Shown piece after piece: positions 43,254 through 51,700 of a DNA stretch of 64,000 nt. Under the pieces are notes generated by a model. It was not told where the DNA came from and did not search any database. It saw only the letters and a program-made list of their open reading frames with translations. The DNA is from Bacillus sp. ISL-18 (GTDB taxonomy: Bacteria > Bacillota > Bacilli > Bacillales > Cytobacillaceae), in contig NZ_JAGGQG010000022.1 of the NCBI RefSeq assembly GCF_018613415.1, positions 16,342-80,341 of the forward strand, written 5' to 3'. A program made the position numbers and the translations under genes. The first letter of the stretch is position 1. Every line of letters starts with the position of its first letter.

Positions 43254-44441
43254 ATGGCTGGTCCATTAGAAGGAATAAAAGTATTAGATCTTTCAAGAAC
43301 TCTTGCAGGTCCTTTTTGCAGTATGCAGTTGGGAGACATGGGTGCAGATGTCATCAAAGTTGAGCAGCCAGGGCTCGGAGATGAAACCAGGAAATTTACT
43401 CCACCTGAGATAAACGGGGAATCCTGTTATTTTATGAGTTTAAATAAAAATAAAAAAGGGATTACGTTGGATCTTAAAACGGAGGAAGGACAAAGGATTG
43501 TGAAACAACTTGTGGCAGAATCGGATGTTTTAATAGAAAACTTTCGAAATGGCACAATGGAAAAATTCGGACTAGGATATGACGTACTGAAGGAAATAAA
43601 TCCTCGTCTTGTGTATTGCGCGATCAGTGGGTTTGGCCGGACAGGGCCGATGAAGGATGAGCCTGCCTATGATTTATTAATGCAAGGATTTGGCGGGTTA
43701 ATGAGTGTTACAGGGGAGCCGGATCGGCCTCCAGTGAAGGTCGGCTTCTCAATTGTGGATTTGGGAACAGGACTATACGCAACACTTGCAGTAGTTTTGG
43801 CTTTATTTTCCAGAGGAAAGACAGGAAAAGGTCAATACGTGGAATCATCCTTGTTTGAAACGGTCGTATCGTTGTCTAATTATTTGGGACAGAATGCCTT
43901 GGCAACAGGGAAAGCGCCTGAACGCTTTGGATCTGCACATCCTTCCCTTGTTCCTTACCAAGTCTTTGAGACAAAGGATGGTTATGTGACAATTGCGGTA
44001 ACAAACGATGCATTGTGGAGAAAAATGTGTGATGCACTAGAACTGTATGAGCTAAAGGATCATCCGAGGTATGCCCTAAATGTAAACCGGGTAGCAAACC
44101 GGGAAGAACTCGTAGGAATTCTCACAGAGTTCACGAAAAACAAAGACTCATCGGAAATCATTGAAAGGTTGCAACGTGCTGGTGTGCCTGGAGGCCCGAT
44201 TCATAACCTGACCCAAGTCTTGGCCCATCCGCAGATACAATCTCGCGGAATGATACAAGAAGTAGAGCATCCCACTATTGGTATGCTGAAAATGTTAGGA
44301 ATTCCTATTAAATTATCGGATACGCCAGGATCGGTTCGTAAGGCACCTCCATTATTAGGTGAGGATACAGACGAAGTTTTATCCCAACTCGGCTACACGA
44401 GCAGCGGTATTGCAGCATTGAGAGAAAAGGGGGCGATCTAG
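43254..44441 (+). CDS. Family III CoA-transferase (CaiB/BaiF)
   Basis: 395-aa CaiB/BaiF CoA-transferase. N-terminal GIKVLDLSRTLAGPFCSMQL, GDMGADVIKVEQPG, LNKNKKGITLDL and the AYDLLMQGFGG segment holding the catalytic Asp (~142) are all present. It would move CoA onto a carboxylate, plausibly the fatty acid made by the aldehyde dehydrogenase, feeding beta-oxidation. AGGAGG precedes the ATG. It has its own upstream dyad and a near-consensus -24/-12 promoter, so it is likely part of the same regulon. Confidence 0.9.
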   Translation: MAGPLEGIKVLDLSRTLAGPFCSMQLGDMGADVIKVEQPGLGDETRKFTPPEINGESCYFMSLNKNKKGITLDLKTEEGQRIVKQLVAESDVLIENFRNGTMEKFGLGYDVLKEINPRLVYCAISGFGRTGPMKDEPAYDLLMQGFGGLMSVTGEPDRPPVKVGFSIVDLGTGLYATLAVVLALFSRGKTGKGQYVESSLFETVVSLSNYLGQNALATGKAPERFGSAHPSLVPYQVFETKDGYVTIAVTNDALWRKMCDALELYELKDHPRYALNVNRVANREELVGILTEFTKNKDSSEIIERLQRAGVPGGPIHNLTQVLAHPQIQSRGMIQEVEHPTIGMLKMLGIPIKLSDTPGSVRKAPPLLGEDTDEVLSQLGYTSSGIAALREKGAI

Positions 44442-44583
44442 CGTAATTTGCCTGATCACCGAGGTTTGAAGGAGCAGATAATCCCTGCTTCTTTATTTAT
44501 TCGAAGTTCAATCATTTATCACACTTATCATAGGAATCAGTAAATGAATGCAGATTGGGCGTTAGAAGAGCCAAATAAAACAG

Positions 44584-45495
44584 TTAATAATCGCCCTTCG
44601 CAATTTGTTGTTTTAATTGTTTTATGAACTCTCTTGCTGCCGCGGAGAAATATTTCTTTTTTGAACGAACTAACCCGAAGAATATATTTGTGCGATCATG
44701 CCCCACTAAAGGTATCGGAACAATATCACCGTTAACCACATAATGATGGCTGCTTTGGCCTAAATCGTAGTTAAAGTAGATCGCCAGCCCTTCTGCAACG
44801 GTTTTCTTAATAACCTCAGTGTTATTTGATGTAAATAGAATTTTCATAGCACCATATTTGTTAAAAAAATCATTAATAAAAGAATTTATCGTACTACCGT
44901 TATATGCCACAATTGTTTCATTTATCAATTCTTGGGGCGTTACAGTGTCACAATAAGCGAGAGGTGAATTTTTACTAACAAAAACTTGTACTCTCCCTTC
45001 CAGTAAAATATCAAATAGGAACTCTTCTTGATCCAACAACTCTGGTTCAAAACTTGCTATCAATCCGAAGTTAATTTGATTTTGTTTTACTTCACTAAGA
45101 ATTTCAAATGTTTCTTTTTCCGACATTTGAACATTGACTTCAGGATATTCTTTAATAAATTTTGAAAAAGTTTTAGGTAAAATTGTCATAAAGTAACTAG
45201 GGATTGCGGAGAATTTAAAATCTCCACTAATGGTAGCTGTTTGAATTTGTGCTTCCTCTCTAAACTCTTGAAGTTTAATCACAATTTCAAATGCTTTCCT
45301 GATTAATTGCAAACTTTCTTCTGTGGGTACTGTACCTGACCTCGACCGTTTAAATAGAGTTACTCCTAGCTCCTCTTCTAAATTGGAAACCGCTTTACTT
45401 ATAGCAGCTTGGGAAATATGCAAATTTTGAGCTGCATTAGAAATACTTCCGGTTTTTGCTATTTCTACAATATATTGCAATTGCTCTATACTCAT
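44584..45495 (-). CDS. LysR-family regulator
   Basis: 303-aa LysR protein. The N-terminal helix-turn-helix reads IAKTGSISNAAQNLHISQAA (~11-30) followed by ISKAVSNLEEELGVTLFKRS. The rest is a two-lobed effector domain starting near residue 90 (GDFKFSAIPSYFMTILPKTF). Divergent from the FMN reductase gene, so it likely regulates that gene or the cluster. LysR proteins do not activate sigma-54 promoters, so a separate enhancer-binding protein outside the window would be required for those. Confidence 0.92.
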   Translation of the reverse strand: MSIEQLQYIVEIAKTGSISNAAQNLHISQAAISKAVSNLEEELGVTLFKRSRSGTVPTEESLQLIRKAFEIVIKLQEFREEAQIQTATISGDFKFSAIPSYFMTILPKTFSKFIKEYPEVNVQMSEKETFEILSEVKQNQINFGLIASFEPELLDQEEFLFDILLEGRVQVFVSKNSPLAYCDTVTPQELINETIVAYNGSTINSFINDFFNKYGAMKILFTSNNTEVIKKTVAEGLAIYFNYDLGQSSHHYVVNGDIVPIPLVGHDRTNIFFGLVRSKKKYFSAAAREFIKQLKQQIAKGDY

Positions 45496-45641
45496 AATTT
45501 TATTCCTTCCATAGTTCCTATTTATTTTTTCTAGTATTTTGAATATAACTATTAGTTAAGTTAGTTGGATTTATCATTATTTTAATTGGGTTTTTGTTAT
45601 ATATCAATTTTTATGAATAGGTTTAATAAGATAAAACAAAC

Positions 45642-45679
45642 GTTTCAAACGCCGAACTTTATTCATTCAAATTTGAAAC
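45642..45679. promoter_or_regulatory. Upstream activator dyad C (FMN reductase promoter)
   Basis: GTTTCAAA-N22-TTTGAAAC at 45642-45649 and 45672-45679, identical in half-sites and spacing to the dyad at 40180. The dyad also lies in the region between LysR and the reductase. Confidence 0.6.
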
Positions 45680-45718
45680 ACGTAAATAAATGATCTGCAT
45701 GTTCATAAGGATTAGAAA

Positions 45719-45735
45719 TTGGTATGAATCTTGCA
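45719..45735 (+). promoter_or_regulatory. Sigma-54 (-24/-12) promoter for the FMN reductase gene
   Basis: TTGGTATGAATCTTGCA: GG at 45721-45722, GC at 45733-45734, 10 bases between. About 49 bases upstream of the reductase start. Confidence 0.72.
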
Positions 45736-45783
45736 TGATATTTTAATAGTATTAATTCGATTTTACGATGGAGGTAATGAAAT

Positions 45784-46347
45784 ATGAAATTATTAGGAAT
45801 ATCAGGAACAATTACAGGATCAAAAACAAAAATTGTTGTTGAAAAGGTATTAGAAGAAGTAAAGAAAAACCATCCTGAGGTTGAAATAGAATTACTTGAT
45901 TTAAAGCAGTTTGATGTCCAGTTCTGTGATGGGCGTAATCCATCAGCCTATACGGGAGATACTAAAAAAGTAATAGATCTTGTTTCATCTGCTGATTTTT
46001 ATATTATCGGCACCCCAATTTTCCAAGGTTCCATTACAGGTGCTCTTAAAAATTTATTTGATTTGGTTCCTCCAGAGGATTTCCGTAATAAAGTAATGGG
46101 GTTCATTGCTACAGGAGGGACCTATCAGCATTATTTAGTGATTGAGAATCAATTAAAACCAATTGCAAGTTATTTCCGTGCCTATGTTGCACCAGGATTT
46201 GTCTATGCTCATAACAGCCATTTCAGCCCTGAGAATCAACTGATTGACAAGGAAGTATTAGAACGTATTTCTGCATTAAGTGAGGAAGTTGTTTTTATGC
46301 AAAAAGCACTTAAATCCTCCATCAACAAAGAGCCTCAGCTTCAATAG
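45784..46347 (+). CDS. NADPH-dependent FMN reductase (SsuE/MsuE-like)
   Basis: 187-aa flavodoxin-fold reductase: LLGISGTITGSKTK at the N-terminus (phosphate-binding), IIGTPIFQGSITGALKNLFD (~78) and GFIATGGTYQHYLV. Members supply reduced FMN to two-component monooxygenases, notably in sulfonate use. A partner monooxygenase is not in the window. GGAGG lies upstream of the ATG. Controlled by a -24/-12 promoter and dyad shared with the alcohol dehydrogenase, tying it to the alkyl-sulfate cluster. Confidence 0.85.
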   Translation: MKLLGISGTITGSKTKIVVEKVLEEVKKNHPEVEIELLDLKQFDVQFCDGRNPSAYTGDTKKVIDLVSSADFYIIGTPIFQGSITGALKNLFDLVPPEDFRNKVMGFIATGGTYQHYLVIENQLKPIASYFRAYVAPGFVYAHNSHFSPENQLIDKEVLERISALSEEVVFMQKALKSSINKEPQLQ

Positions 46348-46431
46348 GAGTATGTATATTGATCATTTAAAAGAGAATGGTTTGTCAAAGTAAAGGTTTT
46401 CTAAACAAAAAGCGATGAAGGAGGGATTTTC

Positions 46432-46737
46432 GTGTTAGTAAATGAAAAGGAAACCATTCATTTAACAGATCTATCCTTTATAAATGTTTGTACGAATAAG
46501 TATGGAATAAATAGAGGGGTATACAACACGATTGATGAATGGTTTTACAGGCAGGGATTACTAAATATTTTAGAAAGACGAAAGAACATTCTCTTTTTTC
46601 TTGAATATATAAAGGGGAAAACTGAGTTCAAAAATAGTCGTTGTAAATTTGGACACGGTGGATTAACGATAAACTTACAAGAATATTATTCTCAAAGTTT
46701 TGAATCTATTTTATCAAAAAGTGCCACTAATTTTTAA
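46432..46737 (+). CDS. Small protein of unknown function in the alkyl-sulfate cluster
   Basis: 101-aa protein not recognised. It starts with GTG after GGAGGG and lies between the FMN reductase and thioesterase genes in the same direction, 84 and 41 bases apart, so it is likely cotranscribed. It has no membrane segment or clear motif; notable pieces are YNTIDEWFYRQG and SRCKFGHGGLTIN. It could be a small regulator or a truncated enzyme. Confidence 0.6.
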   Translation: MLVNEKETIHLTDLSFINVCTNKYGINRGVYNTIDEWFYRQGLLNILERRKNILFFLEYIKGKTEFKNSRCKFGHGGLTINLQEYYSQSFESILSKSATNF

Positions 46738-46778
46738 TTGATGAATTGTAATTAGGATTTAAAAAAGGAGCCTTTCTT

Positions 46779-47195
46779 GTGAAGAAGGATATATGGCAAT
46801 TTGAAGAAAAATTAATGGAAAATAACAATTTTCGAAAATTAATCGGAGTTCAAATAGAAGATATAAGGGAAGGGTTTGCTATCCTATCGATAACAATACG
46901 TGATGAATTGTTACAGTCGGGAAATATGGTTCATGGGGGAGTTCTTTCTGTTCTTATAGATTCCGTAATTGGAACAGCAGTTAGAACAGTCTTGGACGCC
47001 AATGATTATTCAGTTACTGCTGAAATGAATATTAACTACTTTAGACCTGCAATAAAAGGCAAAATCTTTGCAGAGGGAAAGTTAATCAACAAAGGAAAAA
47101 ATTTAATAGTTGGAGTAGGGGATATCAAAGATGAAGAAGGTAGATTACTAGCAACAGGTAGAGCAACATATGCAGTTAAGAAACGGCGCGCGTGA
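46779..47195 (+). CDS. PaaI-like hotdog thioesterase
   Basis: 138-aa hotdog-fold thioesterase: NMVHGGVLSVLIDSVIGTAV is the conserved acyl-CoA thioesterase motif (~48-67), followed by AEMNINYFRPA and ATGRATYAVKK. It would release CoA from an acyl-CoA, perhaps balancing CoA while alkyl chains are degraded. Start is GTG after AAAGGAG. Last gene of the presumed reductase operon. Confidence 0.88.
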   Translation: MKKDIWQFEEKLMENNNFRKLIGVQIEDIREGFAILSITIRDELLQSGNMVHGGVLSVLIDSVIGTAVRTVLDANDYSVTAEMNINYFRPAIKGKIFAEGKLINKGKNLIVGVGDIKDEEGRLLATGRATYAVKKRRA

Positions 47196-47268
47196 AGTAA
47201 TTGGAAGGTTCTATGGATAAAACAACTATAAAGTTCATTAATTCATTTAACTTATTGCAAATGCGATT

Positions 47269-47463
47269 ATGAACGATAGGACAGTAGCAGTTGTGTCGAA
47301 TAACAATTCTGCAACGGTTAACGTCCTTGAGAAGTTAGAAAAGTATGGTGTCGACTTTTTTGCGGCTTGCTTAGGGAATAAGGATAATAGGGCAAGTTTT
47401 TTTGCTAACCAGAAAGAACCCTTTCCTTATCTAGGATTGAACATCAAAACATATCACGAATAA
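47269..47463 (+). pseudogene. Fragment of a superfamily I helicase-like AAA protein
   Basis: About 64 codons: VAVVSNNNSATVNVLEKLEK, YGVDFFAACLGNKDNRASFF and ANQKEPFP resemble an internal block of large Bacillaceae superfamily I helicase/AAA proteins of more than 500 residues. No Walker motif and no ribosome binding site are present. Interpreted as a relic with moderate certainty. No other gene is seen in 47196-47726. Confidence 0.5.
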
Positions 47464-47557
47464 CTTGCTCCAAGCGACAATGTTTACCTAAGCAAATCGT
47501 TTAGAGTTGCTAACTTTAACTGTTAATAAGTGCAACACCAGTATATTTAATGAAAAT

Positions 47558-47616
47558 AAAAAGAGCCTAAAATATGCAAGTTTTTTATTCACCACTTGCT
47601 ATTTTTGCTCTTTTTT
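47558..47616 (+). terminator. Long imperfect terminator hairpin
   Basis: AAAAAGAGC/GCTCTTTTTT outer stem with an inner AGCAAGT-type pairing (GCAAG/CTTGC), 360 bases after the thioesterase and before the ClC gene. Confidence 0.55.
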
Positions 47617-47726
47617 ATATTCCATAAAATGACTGCTATTTAACAGTTTATGAAACATTATTCAGCTATTTCTCCTAATAGACATATGTAGTTTATAGTG
47701 CTATTTTTTTAAAGGGGGTGTCATCA

Positions 47727-49109
47727 TTGTCACGCATAAGATTAGTTGAACCTGTTATTATGATTGTTACGATTTTACGGTGGTTTATTTTAGCCACTAT
47801 AACTGGAGCTATAGTGGGTACAGGGACAAGTCTCTTCTTAAAGGGGCTATATTTTTTTACAGATAAATCCTTACATCTGCCATGGTGGATCACTATGTGT
47901 CTATTGCCGATTGGCGGGTTATTAAATGGTCTCATTTTATATTTTGGTTATCGAAATGGAGATAAGAATAAAAAAGATTCTGTCATTTCAGCTGTTCATG
48001 AACAATCCGGAATCATGCCTTATAAAACAATCGCTATTAAACCAATAGCAGCCATTATTACACTTGCTTCAGGAGGGGCTGCGGGTAAAGAAGGTCCTTG
48101 TTCACATATTGGCGGTACACTAGCATCCTGGTTTGGACATGTCATCCGATTAAGTCCAGAACTTCAAAAACGGCTTGTTGCTTGCGGGGTAAGCGCCGGC
48201 TTTGCTAGTGTATTCGGTACGCCTATTGCAGGAGCCATTTATGGAATAGAAGTGTTAACGATTGGCCGAATTCGACATGACTTTATTTTTCCTGCCGTTA
48301 TTGCTGGGGTTACTTCATTTGAGATAAGCAAATTATGGGGAATTACCTATGATTATTATCCCATTCATCTCTCCGAACAGTTTTCAAACAGTTTATTTAT
48401 CAAAATCCTTCTAATTGGTATCGTATGTGGTCTTATTTCGTGGTTATTCATTGAAATATTTGAGATGGTACGGAGATTTTTCAGTACAATTCAGCAAAGA
48501 TTCCATATTTGGCCGCCGATGATGCCGTTTTTTGGAGGCGTCCTTTTATCGATTCTTATTTTGATTATTCCTACGGATTATTTTGGTTTAAGCTTATCTA
48601 TTATGGATAACGCCTTAAGTGGTGAACGAGTTTCTTACCTGGGTTGGCTTTGGAAAATCATTCTTGTTTCCATTACATTAGGTTCTGGTTTTTATGGCGG
48701 AATTGTCACACCGCAATTTGTGATTGGAGCGATTGTAGGAAATGTTTTAGCACATATTCTAGGGATCAATCCTGCCTTAGGAGCAGCAGTTGGTATGGTA
48801 TCCGTGGTTGCCTCCGCATCTAATACTCCCATAGCAGCGATATTTATGGGATTCGAGTTATTCGGCAGTGTAACGGGAATATATGTCGTAGCAGCCTGTA
48901 TCACAGCTTATATCACCATCGGGCATCGAAGCGTTTATCCAGACCAAATGGTAGCATATCCAAAGTCGTTGTGGATGAGATTAGTGCCAGGGATTGCCTT
49001 AGAAAATGAAAAAATTCATGTATCCTATACCCTTTTAAAAAAAATCAAACGCTGGCAATCTAATCAAAAACGACTTCATGTTTATTTGAAACGTCCCAAA
49101 AAGCTTTAA
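47727..49109 (+). CDS. ClC-family chloride channel/antiporter
   Basis: 460-aa ClC protein with ~10-12 membrane segments. The GKEGPCSHIGG motif carries the gating Glu expected of H+/Cl- exchangers. Others are AGFASVFGTPIAGAIYGIEV and GSGFYGGIVTPQFVIGAIVG. The external selectivity loop GSGIP is replaced by SGGAAGKEGP-type sequence. No CBS domain follows. TTG at 47727 is chosen, 9 bases after AAAGGGGG; a GTG at 47718 overlaps that site. Monocistronic with its own terminator. Confidence 0.9.
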   Translation: MSRIRLVEPVIMIVTILRWFILATITGAIVGTGTSLFLKGLYFFTDKSLHLPWWITMCLLPIGGLLNGLILYFGYRNGDKNKKDSVISAVHEQSGIMPYKTIAIKPIAAIITLASGGAAGKEGPCSHIGGTLASWFGHVIRLSPELQKRLVACGVSAGFASVFGTPIAGAIYGIEVLTIGRIRHDFIFPAVIAGVTSFEISKLWGITYDYYPIHLSEQFSNSLFIKILLIGIVCGLISWLFIEIFEMVRRFFSTIQQRFHIWPPMMPFFGGVLLSILILIIPTDYFGLSLSIMDNALSGERVSYLGWLWKIILVSITLGSGFYGGIVTPQFVIGAIVGNVLAHILGINPALGAAVGMVSVVASASNTPIAAIFMGFELFGSVTGIYVVAACITAYITIGHRSVYPDQMVAYPKSLWMRLVPGIALENEKIHVSYTLLKKIKRWQSNQKRLHVYLKRPKKL

Positions 49110-49150
49110 GTGTCTTAGATCTTATGGTTGAAACTAGAAAGGGATGAGAT

Positions 49151-49200
49151 AAAACAACCTCCGCCTCCCATTTATGAAGGGAAGGGGAGGTTGTTTTGTT
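49151..49200 (+). terminator. Terminator after the ClC gene
   Basis: AAAACAACCTCC and GGAGGTTGTTTT form a 12 bp stem followed by GTTTTC, 42 bases after the stop. Confidence 0.88.
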
Positions 49201-49218
49201 TTCTTGCGAATCCTTTTT

Positions 49219-49481
49219 TTGGTTATTTATCAAACCAGGGCTCAATAGATATTTTATAGTGTTTGATGAATGGAAGGATTTAGAAGATGTAGATTGGGTA
49301 TTACACAATAATAAGATAGATCGCTTAATGAATGATTACTTTAAAAAATAGATGAATCGATATCAACAATCCAAGGCATGGTGGGAGCGAGAATATGAAA
49401 AATGGAAACGCTTGCAAATTCTTTATTATCTAGCTCCACCATCAAGAACTCACCATCCCGCCATTGGGAGTCTACATCTAA
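49219..49481 (+). pseudogene. glgB: glgB (glycogen branching enzyme) scar
   Basis: Short pieces of GlgB in mixed frames: PGLNRYFIVFDEWKDLEDVD, then LMNDYFKK followed by a TAG stop, NRYQQSKAWWEREYEK, and LTIPPLGVYI at the end. These fit the last quarter of GlgB. The catalytic (alpha/beta)8 barrel is gone, leaving about 260 bases of a ~1.9 kb gene. It sits where glgB is expected, directly before glgC. Confidence 0.8.
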
Positions 49482-49515
49482 TGACCTGTTAAGACAAGAA
49501 AGGGGAGTAAAAGCA

Positions 49516-50646
49516 TTGAAACAGAAAAAAAAGTGCGTGGCCATGTTACTGGCAGGTGGACAGGGCAGCCGGCTTAGTTTACTGACGAAGGATAAAGCAA
49601 AACCGGCTGTTGCCTATGGGGGAAAATATCGAATTATTGATTTTCCTTTAAGCAACTGTACAAACTCTGGAATTGATACAGTAGGCGTATTAACTCAGTA
49701 TTTACCCCTCGTTTTGCACTCCTATATCGGAATCGGAAGTGCGTGGGATTTAGATCGAATGCATGGCGGGGTAACCGTATTGCCTCCTTATGCGGAAACT
49801 TCCGGTCTTAGGTGGTATAGAGGGACGGCAAACGCAATTTATCAGAATTTAAATTATTTAACACAATACAATCCAGAATACGTGATCATACTGTCTGGTG
49901 ACCACATTTATAAAATGGATTATACGAAAATGCTAGATTACCATATTGAAAAGGATGCAGATGTGTCTATTTCTGTCATTGAAGTGCCCTGGGAAGAAGC
50001 AAGCCGGTTTGGAATTATGAATACGAATGAGGATTTAGAGATCATTGAGTTCGAGGAAAAACCGAAATCTCCCAAAAGTAATTTAGCTTCTATGGGTATC
50101 TACATCTTTAAATGGCCGGTTTTAAAAAATTTTTTAGAAATGGATGATAAAAATCCACAATCAACCAATGATTTCGGCAAGGATATTATTCCACTTTTGC
50201 TGGAAGAAAATAAAAAGGTGGTCGCCTACCCTTTCAAAGGCTACTGGAAAGACGTCGGGACAGTTAGCAGCTTATGGGAAGCCAATATGGATTTATTAAA
50301 TGAGGAAACAGAGCTCGATCTTTATGATCGAGAATGGAGAATATACTCTGCCAATCCAAACCGGCCGCCCCAATATATTGCCCCGTCCGCACAAATAGAA
50401 GAGTCATTGATTAATGAAGGCTGTACGGTGGAAGGGATCATCGATCATTCCGTCTTATTCCAGGGAGTATCCACAGAAGAAGGGTGTCAGATTCGCGATT
50501 CTGTTATTATGCCGGATGCCAAAATTGGAAAAAATGCTGTAATAGAGAGGGCGATTATCGCCCCAGGTATTGTTGTTGAAGATCATGCTGTTATACGTCC
50601 ATCAAAGCAGGATGGTGTCATCCTGTACGCATGTGAAGAAGCGTAA
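49516..50646 (+). CDS. glgC: Glucose-1-phosphate adenylyltransferase, catalytic subunit GlgC
   Basis: 376-aa ADP-glucose pyrophosphorylase. Nucleotide-binding MLLAGGQGSRLSLLTKDKAK near the start, then KYRIIDFPLSNC, SGDHIYKMDY and EEKPKSPKS, with the beta-helix C-terminus from ~290. The usual GGxGxRLxxLT motif is intact. Start chosen as TTG at 49516 after AAGGGGAG, giving the usual family length; upstream in-frame ATG lies within the glgB scar. It makes ADP-glucose with GlgD. Overlap/close spacing with glgD. Confidence 0.93.
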   Translation: MKQKKKCVAMLLAGGQGSRLSLLTKDKAKPAVAYGGKYRIIDFPLSNCTNSGIDTVGVLTQYLPLVLHSYIGIGSAWDLDRMHGGVTVLPPYAETSGLRWYRGTANAIYQNLNYLTQYNPEYVIILSGDHIYKMDYTKMLDYHIEKDADVSISVIEVPWEEASRFGIMNTNEDLEIIEFEEKPKSPKSNLASMGIYIFKWPVLKNFLEMDDKNPQSTNDFGKDIIPLLLEENKKVVAYPFKGYWKDVGTVSSLWEANMDLLNEETELDLYDREWRIYSANPNRPPQYIAPSAQIEESLINEGCTVEGIIDHSVLFQGVSTEEGCQIRDSVIMPDAKIGKNAVIERAIIAPGIVVEDHAVIRPSKQDGVILYACEEA

Positions 50647-50674
50647 GAAAAAAAGAGAAGAAAGGGTGATACTT

Positions 50675-51700
50675 TTGTCTTGTTCAATGCTTGGAATTAT
50701 CAATGCAACCACTGAGTTTGACACATTTCAAACTTTAACTGCTCACCGTACTTTAGCCTCTCTTCCGTTTGCAGGACGCTATCGATTGATTGATTTTATG
50801 TTGTCCAATATGGTGAATTCAGGAATTACGAATGTAGCTATTTTTACCGGACAAGAGGTTCGGTCCCTGATGGATCACTTGGAATCAGGTAAGCAATGGG
50901 ACTTGGGCAGAAAGCGTGACGGGCTGTTTGTGTTTTCACCTGAAGGCAATTCGGAGATTGAGAGGTTTGGATCCTTTGCTCATTTTGCCAATAATATGAC
51001 GTATTTCAAACGTAGTAAGCAACAGTATGTAGTTGTGGCCAATTGCTATACCGTTGGAACCCTTGACTTTTGTAAGATTTTAGACCGTCATTTGGAAACA
51101 GGAGCGGATATTACAGAGGTCGTTCATAATGGCGAACCTTTACAGACCTATATTTTGAGCAAAAAATTATTACTCTCTTTGTTTGAACAATACAAGGAAC
51201 AGAGATATTACAATATTTTTGATGTCGTGCATGATAATCGTCATACACTTCAAATCAATAGGTATGAGTGGACAGGCTATATTACCAACATTGATTGCCT
51301 TCACAGCTATTATCAATCTAGCTTAGATCTTCTTCAGCCAACCGTATGGGAACAGGTTTTTACAAATGACGAACCCATCCTTACAAAGGTTAAAGATGAG
51401 CCGCCAACAAAGTATAAAAAGGGTTCAAAGGTTAGGAACTCTATCATCGCAAATGGATGCATGATTGAAGGAGAAGTAGAGAATAGCATTATTTTCCGTG
51501 CCGTAAAAATCGGTAAAGGGGCCATTATCCGTAATTCGATCATCATGCAGAAGTGTCAAATTGAAGAAAATTGTGTACTGGATGGAGTTATTTTAGATAA
51601 GGATGCCATTGTCGGAAATGGGATCCAAATGACAGGAACAACCGAGGCGCCTCTAGTAGTCGAAAAAGGATCCGTGCAAAGGGGCGTTGCTCATTCATGA
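50675..51700 (+). CDS. glgD: Regulatory ADP-glucose pyrophosphorylase subunit GlgD
   Basis: 341-aa GlgC paralogue of Bacillus type, the subunit that enhances GlgC activity. MLGIINATTEFDTFQTLTAH replaces the catalytic GGxGxR motif; LPFAGRYRLIDFMLSNMVNS and a beta-helix end with NSIIMQKCQIEENCVLDGVI confirm the family. Start is TTG at 50675 after AAAGGGTG. Overlaps glgA by 4 bases. Confidence 0.9.
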   Translation: MSCSMLGIINATTEFDTFQTLTAHRTLASLPFAGRYRLIDFMLSNMVNSGITNVAIFTGQEVRSLMDHLESGKQWDLGRKRDGLFVFSPEGNSEIERFGSFAHFANNMTYFKRSKQQYVVVANCYTVGTLDFCKILDRHLETGADITEVVHNGEPLQTYILSKKLLLSLFEQYKEQRYYNIFDVVHDNRHTLQINRYEWTGYITNIDCLHSYYQSSLDLLQPTVWEQVFTNDEPILTKVKDEPPTKYKKGSKVRNSIIANGCMIEGEVENSIIFRAVKIGKGAIIRNSIIMQKCQIEENCVLDGVILDKDAIVGNGIQMTGTTEAPLVVEKGSVQRGVAHS

